DNA of 64,000 nt. Origin: an uncultured Bifidobacterium sp. GTDB taxonomy: Bacteria > Actinomycetota > Actinomycetes > Actinomycetales > Bifidobacteriaceae. Under the pieces are notes generated by a model. That model was not told where the DNA came from. It ran no database searches and was given only the letters and a program-made list of their open reading frames with translations. The stretch spans positions 38,161 through 102,160 of the forward strand of contig NZ_CAUEQY010000005.1 of assembly GCF_959020145.1 (NCBI RefSeq), read 5' to 3'. Each line of letters starts with the position of its first letter. Position 1 is the stretch's first letter. The position numbers were made by a program, and so were the translations under genes. Shown piece after piece: positions 45,355 to 53,255 of this stretch.

Positions 45355-45853
45355 TCAGATGTCCTTGCTACCGTAAATATGCAGTGATATCTTGCTGGAG
45401 AACGCTAAGGCGAGTACGTCGATGATCAAGAATGCCGCTAATGCAATGGCTTGGTGCCGGCTGATCGCCTGGCCAGCTGTTCGACGGTCTTTTCGAATTC
45501 CGGCAATGCCTTGCGCAGTCCGATGACCGTGCCCACGATCACGCCGATGCTCAGAATAATGGCGGCCATGGCACGATAAGGGGAGAACCGGTACAGGAAC
45601 GGCTGCACGATGGTGTTGAGTAGCACGAGGGTCAGCACGGTCATCGCGGCGAAACCGATCGCATCCGTCACTTTAACTGGCTCGTGCATGGTGATGCCGG
45701 CGCCGTTCGGACCGACCAGACCCATGATGTAGCCGGACGGCAGGTCGAAGGTCACGTCATCCAATGTGAAGCCGGAATCATAATGCTTCGTCAATCCGGT
45801 TACGCTCAAGGCCAAGGTTGGCCGTGTCCCTTGGGGAGCGAGGAATCGTTCAT
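45355..45853 (-). pseudogene. Collapsed ABC system: ATPase start joined to permease end
   Basis: Directly after the GntR gene, an ATG at 45853 is followed by a frameshift into LALSVTGLTKHYDSGFTLDDVTFDLPSGYIMGLVGPNGAG, the start of a YtrB-like ABC ATPase up to Walker A. There the sequence jumps to a membrane-protein tail (AIGFAAMTVLTLVLLNTIVQPFLYRFSPYRAMAAIILSIGVIVGTVIG). A further frameshift near 45480 leads to the natural end ALAAFLIIDVLALAFSSKISLHIYGSKDI, with the stop at 45355. An internal deletion has removed most of both the ATPase and the permease. Confidence 0.78.
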
Positions 45854-46227
45854 GATTGTTCCCTGTATGCTTTCTCGAACATGCCAAGCAGATCAAGCAG
45901 GCTGATGTCGGCGGCTTTGGCCTCGATGGAAACTTCACGGAGCTTGTCCATGATGCGTTCACGCGCACGTTCCTTCATGAGTTCGTTGCCTCGTTCCATC
46001 ACGAATGTGCCTTTGCCCTGCACATTCTCCACGAGCCCCTCGTCGGCCAGTTCGTTATACGCTCTGGTCACGGTGAGCACGCTGACGCGCAGTTCCTTGG
46101 CGAGCTTGCGCAGTGAGGGAAGCGCCTCGCCTGCCATAAGCTCACCCGACATGATCGCGGACCTGATTTGGTTCTTGATCTGTTCGTAAATCGGTTCTCC
46201 GGACACGGATGAGATGATTAGCTTCAA
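45850..46227 (-). CDS. GntR family transcriptional regulator (YtrA subfamily)
   Basis: This 125-residue protein has the GntR winged helix (PIYEQIKNQIRSAIMSGELMAGEALPSLRKLAKELRVSVLTVTRAYNELADEGLVENVQGKGTFV) and a short helical C-terminus without a ligand domain, as in YtrA. Such regulators control adjacent ABC exporters responding to envelope stress or antibiotics. The stop overlaps the ATG of the collapsed ABC gene, so the regulator has lost its cognate transporter here. Confidence 0.9.
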   Translation of the reverse strand: MKLIISSVSGEPIYEQIKNQIRSAIMSGELMAGEALPSLRKLAKELRVSVLTVTRAYNELADEGLVENVQGKGTFVMERGNELMKERARERIMDKLREVSIEAKAADISLLDLLGMFEKAYREQS

Positions 46228-46320
46228 TCTGTGCCTCTTTTTCTGTATGTTTCGTAGGTGATATATCTCCCAGCCGAACAGTAAGATGCAAGCTGTTTAG
46301 CTGTTATATATAATAGTAAC

Positions 46321-46370
46321 ACAGAAAACCCGTACTGTTATTGCGTGTCGCATAACAGTACGGGTTCTGT
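46321..46370. repeat. Long inverted repeat upstream of the GntR gene
   Basis: The arms 46321-46341 and 46352-46370 pair over about 19 bases with a small bulge around a 10-nt loop. The structure sits upstream of the GntR promoter region and may terminate transcription entering from the right or be an operator. Confidence 0.6.
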
Positions 46371-46693
46371 TGGAATATAAGGAAATCCGCCGCTCCATGA
46401 ACGCCTCTTGCGGTCGGCGATTGACGGAATCGACATTTACTTGCGTTCGCGGATTCCCGTATGGACGGTTATATGCGAGTCGGATGGATGATACGGCGGA
46501 AACACAGGTAGATCAGCCATGCCAACGACATGATCGTCAACATAGGCAATGTAGGGAACCGGCGATGAGTTCCACTTCAGTCATGATTGCGATTTGCTTC
46601 GCGCCAAAGGAGAGAGCGTCCCTTTTGGTGCGATCCGTCGCCTGGGTGGTGTTGCTATCTTGCTGCATGATTGTTTGTTGAGGAAACCATCTG
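46371..46693. other. Eroded stretch without an intact gene
   Basis: On the minus strand a short frame from 46668 (MQQDSNTTQATDRTKRDAL) breaks after about 43 codons. Hydrophobic or charged continuations are visible in the other two frames. It looks like the start of a decayed gene of unknown family. I see nothing coding on the plus strand. Confidence 0.35.
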
Positions 46694-46838
46694 TTATTCC
46701 ATTCCCTTATAGAGTTCTTTGGCTAGACCAATCAGTGACTTGTCTGAGCCTGCTGGGCCAATAAGGCATGCGCCGCATGGCAGTCCATCTGCTGTTTCCA
46801 ATGTCGCGTATCGTCCGTTCATAATCGGGCAGTTGTTG
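46694..46838 (-). pseudogene. Amidase (amidase-signature family), C-terminal fragment
   Basis: In one minus-strand frame, about 46838 down to 46694 reads PIMNGRYATLETADGLPCGACLIGPAGSDKSLIGLAKELYKGME and stops. This matches the typical end of amidase-signature enzymes (GLP-G-LIGP-GSD-LL-LA). It is joined upstream, out of frame, to an acetamidase gene, so the rest of the amidase has been deleted. Confidence 0.6.
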
Positions 46839-47721
46839 AAACATCGACAGATCAATCAGACCGTGAACGCCTTTGGTGATGTCAACGGCTTGCGTCGCGT
46901 CGAAGTCGATGGCGGCCGACAGCAGCAGGTACACTTGTTGACGTGGCATCTCGAACATGGCGGTAATCATATCGATGGCGTGTTCGACGCTTTGCGATAA
47001 TGCGTCATCCAGCGTACTGCTGAAACCCATTGGAATCAGTGTGCCATGACTGATCGCAAATGGCAGATCCGTGCGTCCGAACAGTCGTTTGGCTTCGGCT
47101 GTTGGCACTACCTGCACGCGAAGTGTAGCTCTGAGCGACGCTTCCAATGCGGTGAGCGACACTTCGCCATTGCCTTGGGTAAAATGCGGATTGCCGATGT
47201 ATAATCCTGCGCCTTCAATCTGTACTGGCAGAAATAGCGTGGATTCAACGGTGAGATTGCGTAAATCGATATTGCCACCATAATCTGCAGGTGGAATGGA
47301 GCTTGGACGCTGATTACTGGCGGTGGTCACGTCCATGATTCCCAGAAATGGATGCATCGGGAAACGTATCGTCGATACCGTCTCACTGCTTGTGTTTGTG
47401 GTGTGTGTCGTTTGAACTGGAAACCATGCCGTTTCGGTTTCAACATCCGCTCGGCAGAACTGGCCGTAGTTGCCGTCGAAATCCTCGGATCCTGCCAGCA
47501 CTCCACGCGCGTGGCGGGTGGAGATCACACCGTAGGGAAGCGCGGCGCCAACGCGGTCGGAGTGATTGCCAGCAGATCACCTGGGTGGGCTTCCGGTACG
47601 GCAATCGGACTGGTGACCACATGCGGGCCATCTGTATCGGGATTATGGTGACATTCTCGTGCTATGGCGATGCCGTCGTTCAACACGTCGTTTGCGGCGC
47701 GACCATCTATGAGCAATCATG
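46835..47721 (-). pseudogene. Acetamidase/formamidase, frameshifted
   Basis: The upstream part (to 47525) reads HVVTSPIAVPEAHPGDLLAITPTALAPRF. One missing base breaks the frame at the conserved LAPR-PYGVISTRHARG point. The other frame then continues through GFSSTLDDALSQSVEHAIDMITAMFEMPRQQVYLLLSAAIDFDATQAVDITKGVHGLI, the family's C-terminal core. The enzyme would hydrolyse short amides to ammonia. The 3' end runs out of frame into an amidase fragment. Confidence 0.75.
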
Positions 47722-47935
47722 TGTGACTGATCAAATTCTCCGGATTGCCGGGCATGTCGAAATCTACGGTCTGCCGCCAATGATCGTGCGGGAAATCGCG
47801 CCATCCAGTTTGGTACCATCGAACGCACTAATGGGATTGCGTCCCAACAACGCATTCGCATCGACAACAACCTGACGGTTGGGATTTACCATTACCAGAT
47901 TAGCCCTTTTGCCGGGGATGATAGCACCACCGCCT
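47710..47935 (-). pseudogene. Amidohydrolase (dihydroorotase/allantoinase/hydantoinase type), C-terminal fragment
   Basis: The stretch GAIIPGKRANLVMVNPNRQVVVDANALLGRNPISAFDGTKLDGAISRTIIGGRP is the characteristic C-terminal strand and loop of cyclic amidohydrolases. A one-base shift then gives VDFDMPGNPENLISHT and a stop near 47710. The metal-binding barrel is gone. Together with the acetamidase and amidase pieces, it suggests a lost amide or cyclic-ureide nitrogen-scavenging cluster. Confidence 0.65.
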
Positions 47936-47941
47936 CGGGGT

Positions 47942-48451
47942 TCAGTGCATATGCGGCTGGGGCTTTTCGCGCACTTTGGCGGTGAGGTAGTCCGCTTCCA
48001 CCTTCCATACGGTGACGGCGTGTACCTGCTGGTCGGTGAACTCCACATGTTCCATGCCGGCCTGCTGCTTCATCAGCAGTGCGAGCCCCTGGCGCGCTTC
48101 GTCAAGATTGTCGATGATGGACGCGGTACCATTGCCAACGATCGACTTGAACGCCTCGCCCCAATTGCACAGCGTGCGTCCCTCGACCACCTCGCAGTCA
48201 GTCGCCATTTCGAATGCTACAGGAAGCGCGTTGCCCGCGGCCTTGACAGCGTCCATCTTACGTCCGGTCGCAGAACCATGGAAATACAAGGTGAGATGAT
48301 TGGATTCCGTGTCGAACACGTATCCGAAATTCAACGGCACGATGGTGATGCCTTCCGCATCGGTGTATGCAAGACTCACGATCTTGCATGTTGCGATAAT
48401 CGCCTCGACCTGCTGCGGTTCGGTTACCTCACGGTCGGCACGCCTCATCAT
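47942..48451 (-). CDS. Pyridoxamine 5'-phosphate oxidase-fold flavoprotein (NimA-like)
   Basis: This 169-residue protein of the Pyridox_ox_2 group begins MMRRADREVTEPQQVEAIIATCKIVSLAYTDAEGITIVPLNFGYVF and has the flavin-site segment LTLYFHGSATGRKMDAVKAAGNALPVAFEMATD and the later SIVGNGTASIID. Members bind FMN and include the nitroimidazole reductase NimA. The start at 48451 fits the family and has GGGAAGG upstream, though ATG at 48499 with GAGGAA is possible. It is the only intact gene among the surrounding remnants. Confidence 0.82.
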   Translation of the reverse strand: MMRRADREVTEPQQVEAIIATCKIVSLAYTDAEGITIVPLNFGYVFDTESNHLTLYFHGSATGRKMDAVKAAGNALPVAFEMATDCEVVEGRTLCNWGEAFKSIVGNGTASIIDNLDEARQGLALLMKQQAGMEHVEFTDQQVHAVTVWKVEADYLTAKVREKPQPHMH

Positions 48452-48541
48452 GCGATGCCTTCCCGCAACCGTCCGCTCATCATTACGACGCGTCACCATG
48501 GCACGTTCCTCTCTGCTGGATTTACACACCCAGCCTACCGG

Positions 48542-48840
48542 CTCCCTCAGCCGATGCTGTATACGCCGGAACCATCATCCCACCAAGCATGATCCACCGG
48601 CTCCGGCTGCACAAGACGCTTCGGTCCCTTCAGCATTTCAATCGCCTTCAACTCCAAACGTTCACGCTCCTCAGCCAACGCACCGCCAACATCTGCGCCT
48701 CATCAACCACCGCAACGGAGCGCAATGCACATCAGAATGAGCACGCTCCAACGTCTGCAACGCATCATGAATCTTACCAGAATTCGTAGGCCCAACATGT
48801 AAAACCACCCGCCGACGCGCAGCACGCGTTCGCGGATGTC
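48542..48840 (-). pseudogene. SUV3-like ATP-dependent RNA helicase remnant
   Basis: On the minus strand, near 48815, one frame reads VVLHVGPTNSGKIHDALQTLERAHS, a SUV3-type Walker A (GPTNSGKT) with the Thr changed to Ile. Soon after, APLRWL breaks down. Another frame, about 48690 to 48555, gives EERERLELKAIEMLKGPKRLVQPEPVDHAWWDDGSGVYSIG. Most of the helicase core is deleted. No full-length copy is in the window. Confidence 0.6.
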
Positions 48841-48999
48841 GGTTTTCTGGGGATGTGTTCGCTAGTGTGAAACTGGTAGGATGATGGGGAGGTCGTCCAT
48901 AGGAGGGTGGCTTTTCAGCTTCTGTTGCATGGTTGATGCTTGGCGAGGTGATATGCGATATCTTACGAATACGGGCAGGTAAGTGAGAAGACCGCTCAA

Positions 49000-49458
49000 G
49001 TGGGAGAATTCATTAAGCTCATCTCCGACGCTGGCGATAATCCTCGCTTTGCGGTGGCGGATGCTAAACAGTTGCTTAAACTTTATGAGGAGCAGTACGC
49101 TTACTTGGGAGACACTCTAGTAAATCAGATTGCAAAGCTCCTTGGTGGGATTTCCGATGATGCTGTTGTTGGCGAAGAGAAAGGGGCAAGATTCCTGTGG
49201 GCCGCCAGGATGCTCAAAAACCCGGTATCGAACTGCATGACTCCGGTTTTTAGTGGTAAAAGATTTGTGCTTTCTGGAGATTTTGAAATGTATGGCGGTA
49301 AATCGACCGCCGCTGAAATGATTGAGGAGGCTGGCGGCAGTGTTACGAAGACCGGACCTTCAAAAAGGATCAATTATGTGATCGTTGGCGATAGAGGTAA
49401 CGCAGCTTGGGCTTTCGGCAGTTATGGAACGAAGGTCAAGAGCATGCCATGGAATTAA
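49000..49458 (+). CDS. BRCT domain protein
   Basis: This protein of about 152 residues has a C-terminal BRCT-like domain: GKRFVLSGDFEMYGGKSTAAEMIEEAGGSVTKTGPSKRINYVIVGDRGNAAWAFGSYGTKV. BRCT domains bind phosphoproteins or DNA ends in repair complexes. The frame is open with coding-like sequence back to 48952 (YAISYEYGQVSEKTAQ) but without a usual start, so either GTG 49000 is the start or the 5' end was lost. It overlaps the Pif1-like gene by 10 bases, suggesting a joint role. Confidence 0.7.
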   Translation: MGEFIKLISDAGDNPRFAVADAKQLLKLYEEQYAYLGDTLVNQIAKLLGGISDDAVVGEEKGARFLWAARMLKNPVSNCMTPVFSGKRFVLSGDFEMYGGKSTAAEMIEEAGGSVTKTGPSKRINYVIVGDRGNAAWAFGSYGTKVKSMPWN

Positions 49459-51473
49459 AACTTGCGGATAATCCCACCATCGAGATTGTTTCGGAGAAGG
49501 CCTTTCTGGATGCGCTTGAGAAGACCAATGCGGATGCGCTTGAAACACTTTCCGAGAAGCAAGAAGAATATAAGCGGATTTGGTCCACGGCAAGGAGCGT
49601 TGGCAGAGATTTCCATGGTTTGACTGATGGTCAGAAAAAAGCTTTTGATCTAGTCAAAGAAGGCAAGAACGTTTATCTTACGGGTCTCGCTGGTACAGGC
49701 AAGTCCTATATTGTCGAGCGGATTATTGAATGGGCTCAAACGTCGGGTTTGAACGTCATTACATGTGCTCCGACAGGTATAGCCGCGCTTAACGTGGGTG
49801 GTTCGACGGTGCACCGCGTCCTTTGCATTCGTCCGGGACGGACCTTGGAGAAAGACCCGCATCCTTTTGTGCCTACGGATTCTCCGCTTCCGGACTGTGA
49901 TCTGTTGATTCTTGATGAAGTGTCCATGTGCCGTATGGATTTATTCGATTATCTTTCCGCAGTGTTGAAGATTGCCGGCAAAATACGTAAACAGAAGGGC
50001 AAGGGTCTTTGCCAATTATTGGTCGTTGGTGATTTTTGCCAGCTTCCGCCCGTCATCACTAATGAAGAGAGGCGGTTTTTGGAAGAAAAATATGGCTACG
50101 ACGTTGGAGAGGCGTTTGCGTTTCAAAGCAGCGAATGGGCGTTCTGGAACTTCGAGGAAGTGGAACTCTGCGAGGCGATCAGGCAAAGGGATGCGCACTT
50201 TGTTGCGGCTCTTAATGCTTGCAGATTCGGCGACAAGAATGGTGCGCGTTGGATAGAGCAGCATGCTCTCGTCAATCCGCTGCCTGACTCCATCATTCTT
50301 TGCAGTACCAATGCGCAGGCGCGGGATGAAAACATGCAGAGGCTCAATGCTTTAAAAGATGAGGAAATGACATTCGTGGCGCATGTGACCGGTGAGGTTC
50401 TTAAGTCGGATATGCCGACTGATGAGGAGCTTTCGCTGAAACCTGGCGCGCGAGTCATGGCTCTTGTCAACAACTCCGAAGATACATTCATGAACGGCGC
50501 ATTGGGAACGGTCATAAACTGTGACGGTCCAGGTGCCCTAGTTCGGTTTGACGGAATAGAGGCTACTTTTGTGCAGAGCTTTGAGTGGAAAATCACGAAG
50601 CCTGTTCTCATTAATGGACGCATTGAAAAAGAGGTTGTGGGAACATTCGAACAGATACCTCTTAAATTGGCTTGGGCAATTACCATTCATAAGTCGCAGG
50701 GGCAAACATTCGATAGGGCGATTATCTATCCGGATTGCTGGGATTTCGGCCAGTTGTACACGGCTCTATCGCGACTGACGGGTATTCACGGACTGTATCT
50801 TGCTCATCACATAAACGATAACTTCTTGGTTACTTCCAAAGAAGTGCTTGATTTCCTCAACGGAAAAAGAAAAACGGATGATGGTCGGAGGGCGAAGACT
50901 GTTCAGACTCGACATGCTACACGCCGAGTATCTAACAAGAAGGATATTACACCGGATAAAAACATCGACGGCAATATGGATGATTTCGATATCCGCTGGG
51001 GTACCGTTCCGGACGATGTTGAGCTGGAAGACATTGGCGATGATATGGACTTGCTTCTGCAGTCGGCGGAACTGATCGTCACCTCGCAGTTCGGTTCGAC
51101 ATCCATGCTGCAGCGCAAGCTGTGTGTCGGATTCGCCAAGGCTGGTCGTCTTATGGATTTGCTGGAGTCGCGTGGCGTTGTGGGGCCTTCCGAAGGGTGC
51201 AAGGCCCGTGAGGTGTTGGTGCAGCCTCAGGACCTGCCGCAGGTGCTTGCCTTCATCAAGGGTGAGACGGCGATGCCTGTTTCGAAGCCTGCAAGCGATC
51301 CTTGGGCGGCCATGGATCCATGGGAAGCTGAGGATCCTTGGGACGTGGAAGAAGCGCCCAAGCCAGGTGTCACTCAGGAAAGATTCAAATCTCTCAATGA
51401 GGAGGTTGAAAAGAAAAAGACCTCGAAAGGTGGTCTGTTTGCGAGGATTAAGCGGCTGTTCGGCGCGAGGTAG
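49449..51473 (+). CDS. Pif1-like helicase with C-terminal FtsK-gamma domain
   Basis: This 674-residue protein has a superfamily 1B helicase core: Walker A GLAGTGKSYIV near residue 78, CAPTGIAALNVGG, Walker B LLILDEVSMCRMD, VGDFCQLPPV, and the late motifs LAWAITIHKSQGQTFDRAIIYP and YTALSRL. After a linker, residues about 532-607 match the FtsK gamma winged helix (DLLLQSAELIVTSQFGSTSMLQRKLCVGFAKAGRLMDLLESRGVVGPSEG...REVLV). A basic tail ends RIKRLFGAR. In FtsK this domain reads KOPS motifs on chromosomal DNA. Its presence on a Pif1-like helicase is unusual. Confidence 0.88.
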   Translation: MELKLADNPTIEIVSEKAFLDALEKTNADALETLSEKQEEYKRIWSTARSVGRDFHGLTDGQKKAFDLVKEGKNVYLTGLAGTGKSYIVERIIEWAQTSGLNVITCAPTGIAALNVGGSTVHRVLCIRPGRTLEKDPHPFVPTDSPLPDCDLLILDEVSMCRMDLFDYLSAVLKIAGKIRKQKGKGLCQLLVVGDFCQLPPVITNEERRFLEEKYGYDVGEAFAFQSSEWAFWNFEEVELCEAIRQRDAHFVAALNACRFGDKNGARWIEQHALVNPLPDSIILCSTNAQARDENMQRLNALKDEEMTFVAHVTGEVLKSDMPTDEELSLKPGARVMALVNNSEDTFMNGALGTVINCDGPGALVRFDGIEATFVQSFEWKITKPVLINGRIEKEVVGTFEQIPLKLAWAITIHKSQGQTFDRAIIYPDCWDFGQLYTALSRLTGIHGLYLAHHINDNFLVTSKEVLDFLNGKRKTDDGRRAKTVQTRHATRRVSNKKDITPDKNIDGNMDDFDIRWGTVPDDVELEDIGDDMDLLLQSAELIVTSQFGSTSMLQRKLCVGFAKAGRLMDLLESRGVVGPSEGCKAREVLVQPQDLPQVLAFIKGETAMPVSKPASDPWAAMDPWEAEDPWDVEEAPKPGVTQERFKSLNEEVEKKKTSKGGLFARIKRLFGAR

Positions 51474-51737
51474 CGCGCCTATGTAGAGCTGTGTTTTAGC
51501 CGCAGTCTTCGGGGATGTTACTGTCGCCCATGACATCCCTCTGTTCTTTTTCGAATGGTGTATCCGCTATTGTGCGCCCCATACGGGGTAGAAAATCGTG
51601 TGCGTTGTGGTGACGTACGCCAAATACGGTATGGGCGACTTTTTGTATGTATCCTGCGATGCTCGCGAGTTTACTTCGATTTACCTGGTATCCTGGGTTT
51701 GAGCAGCCGTTGACATTCAATTCAAGGAGTTTTCACT

Positions 51738-53255
51738 ATGCCCATGGATCCAATACCGGTCATAGACCTGTTTGCGGGACCAGGCGGTATGAGCGAAGGA
51801 TTCTCTTCCCTGCGTGATGAAAACGATGAGCCGGTGTTCCGCTCCATCATGTCTATAGAGATGGAGCGTACTGCGCATGCCACATTGAGGTTGCGCGCGT
51901 TCGCTCGCCGTCTTATGGATGCGGATGGACGGCTGCCCCAAGATTACATCGACTATCTCGGAACTCCTTCCAGTGAGAATCTCGAAAGATTGAAGGATTC
52001 TCATCCAGAAGAGTGGGCTGCAGCCGAAGCCGAGGCAATCCAAGGAACCCTCAAAGAGGGTGATGATGAGTTCGTCGAGATGGCAAAGAAACGTTTGCAA
52101 GGGTATGACGGTCCTCTCGTGCTGATCGGTGGTCCGCCATGCCAAGCGTATTCGCTCGTCGGGCGCGCTCGTCGTACCCATGATAAGGACAGGCTCGAAA
52201 AGGACGTCAAGCAGACGCTCTACAAGTGCTATCTGCGGTTCATCGAAGTGCTCAGGCCTACGGCGTTTGTCATGGAGAACGTGAAAGGACTGCTGTCCGC
52301 GCGCAATTACGGCGAAGGCGTGTTCGGACATATCCGTGCTGATATGGAGGCGTTGGGATACGAGCTGCATTCTATGGTCGTGAAAGATCCAGAGCGGCCT
52401 CATGATTTCATTGTTCGCGCCGACGAATTCGGCGTCCCCCAGGCCCGTCATAGGGTCATCCTGTTCGGTACCAGGAGCGGGTGCGGCCAGGGCGCTCCCG
52501 GAGTGATGACTCCACGCCCAGTTATTACGGTCGACCAAGTATTAGGGGAGATGCCGCGCATCCGTTCTGGATTCTCCTCCAGAGTTCATGACAAGCTTGA
52601 CTGGAAGGAATACGTCCGCAAGGCTGCGGAAAAACTCATGCTCACTCCGGAGGGATCCGCATTGGGGCCGAGCTTGGAACCCGTGATGGAGGGCAAGCAT
52701 CTGCCTTCCGCACAGCATGCCGATGGCATCGGTGCTGAAGATCGGAATCCATTATCCGACTGGTATCGAGGCCATCTTGCAGGCAGCGGTGTGTTGCCCG
52801 AGCATGTTGCACGCAACCACATGGATTCCGATCTGGATAGATATTTGTTCTGCGCGGCTTACGCGCAGGAACATAAGACTTGTGCGAAGCTGTACGATTT
52901 CCCGAAGTATCTGTTGCCGAACCACAAGAACGCCGAAGGCGCGGTCGAGGGCAAAGAGGTAGTATTCGCGGACCGGTTCCATGTACAGTTGTCCGATCAG
53001 CCGTCAACCACGGTCACGTCTCACATCAGCAAGGACGGGCATTACTTCATCCACCCCGATCCGTCTCAGTGCCGTAGTCTGACCGTGCGTGAGGCTGCGC
53101 GTTTGCAGACATTCCCGGATGACTACTTCTTCATGGGCAACCGCACTGACCAATACAGGCAGGTCGGCAACGCTGTGCCACCGTTGCTGGCGCAGCAAAT
53201 GGCGCAGGTCGTTGCCGATTGGATAGATGAGCCATCTGTCGGATATTACCGTTGA
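51738..53255 (+). CDS. DNA (cytosine-5) methyltransferase
   Basis: This 505-residue C5 methylase has motif I VIDLFAGPGGMSEGFSS at residues 8-24, motif IV GGPPCQAYSLVGRAR with catalytic Cys135, motif VI MENVKGLLS, motif VIII-like VPQARHRVILFG, motif IX near SLTVREAARLQTFPDDY and motif X QVGNAVPPLLAQQM. A long variable target-recognition region lies between VIII and IX. The start follows AAGGAG by 8 bases. Its 3' end overlaps by 10 bases the convergent AIPR gene, linking it to the four-gene defence operon. It should protect host DNA. Confidence 0.95.
   Translation: MPMDPIPVIDLFAGPGGMSEGFSSLRDENDEPVFRSIMSIEMERTAHATLRLRAFARRLMDADGRLPQDYIDYLGTPSSENLERLKDSHPEEWAAAEAEAIQGTLKEGDDEFVEMAKKRLQGYDGPLVLIGGPPCQAYSLVGRARRTHDKDRLEKDVKQTLYKCYLRFIEVLRPTAFVMENVKGLLSARNYGEGVFGHIRADMEALGYELHSMVVKDPERPHDFIVRADEFGVPQARHRVILFGTRSGCGQGAPGVMTPRPVITVDQVLGEMPRIRSGFSSRVHDKLDWKEYVRKAAEKLMLTPEGSALGPSLEPVMEGKHLPSAQHADGIGAEDRNPLSDWYRGHLAGSGVLPEHVARNHMDSDLDRYLFCAAYAQEHKTCAKLYDFPKYLLPNHKNAEGAVEGKEVVFADRFHVQLSDQPSTTVTSHISKDGHYFIHPDPSQCRSLTVREAARLQTFPDDYFFMGNRTDQYRQVGNAVPPLLAQQMAQVVADWIDEPSVGYYR

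Noticed and set aside
46370..46681. A 103-codon plus-strand frame
   Set aside because: No ribosome site, Cys/Arg-rich random composition, antisense to a decaying minus-strand region.
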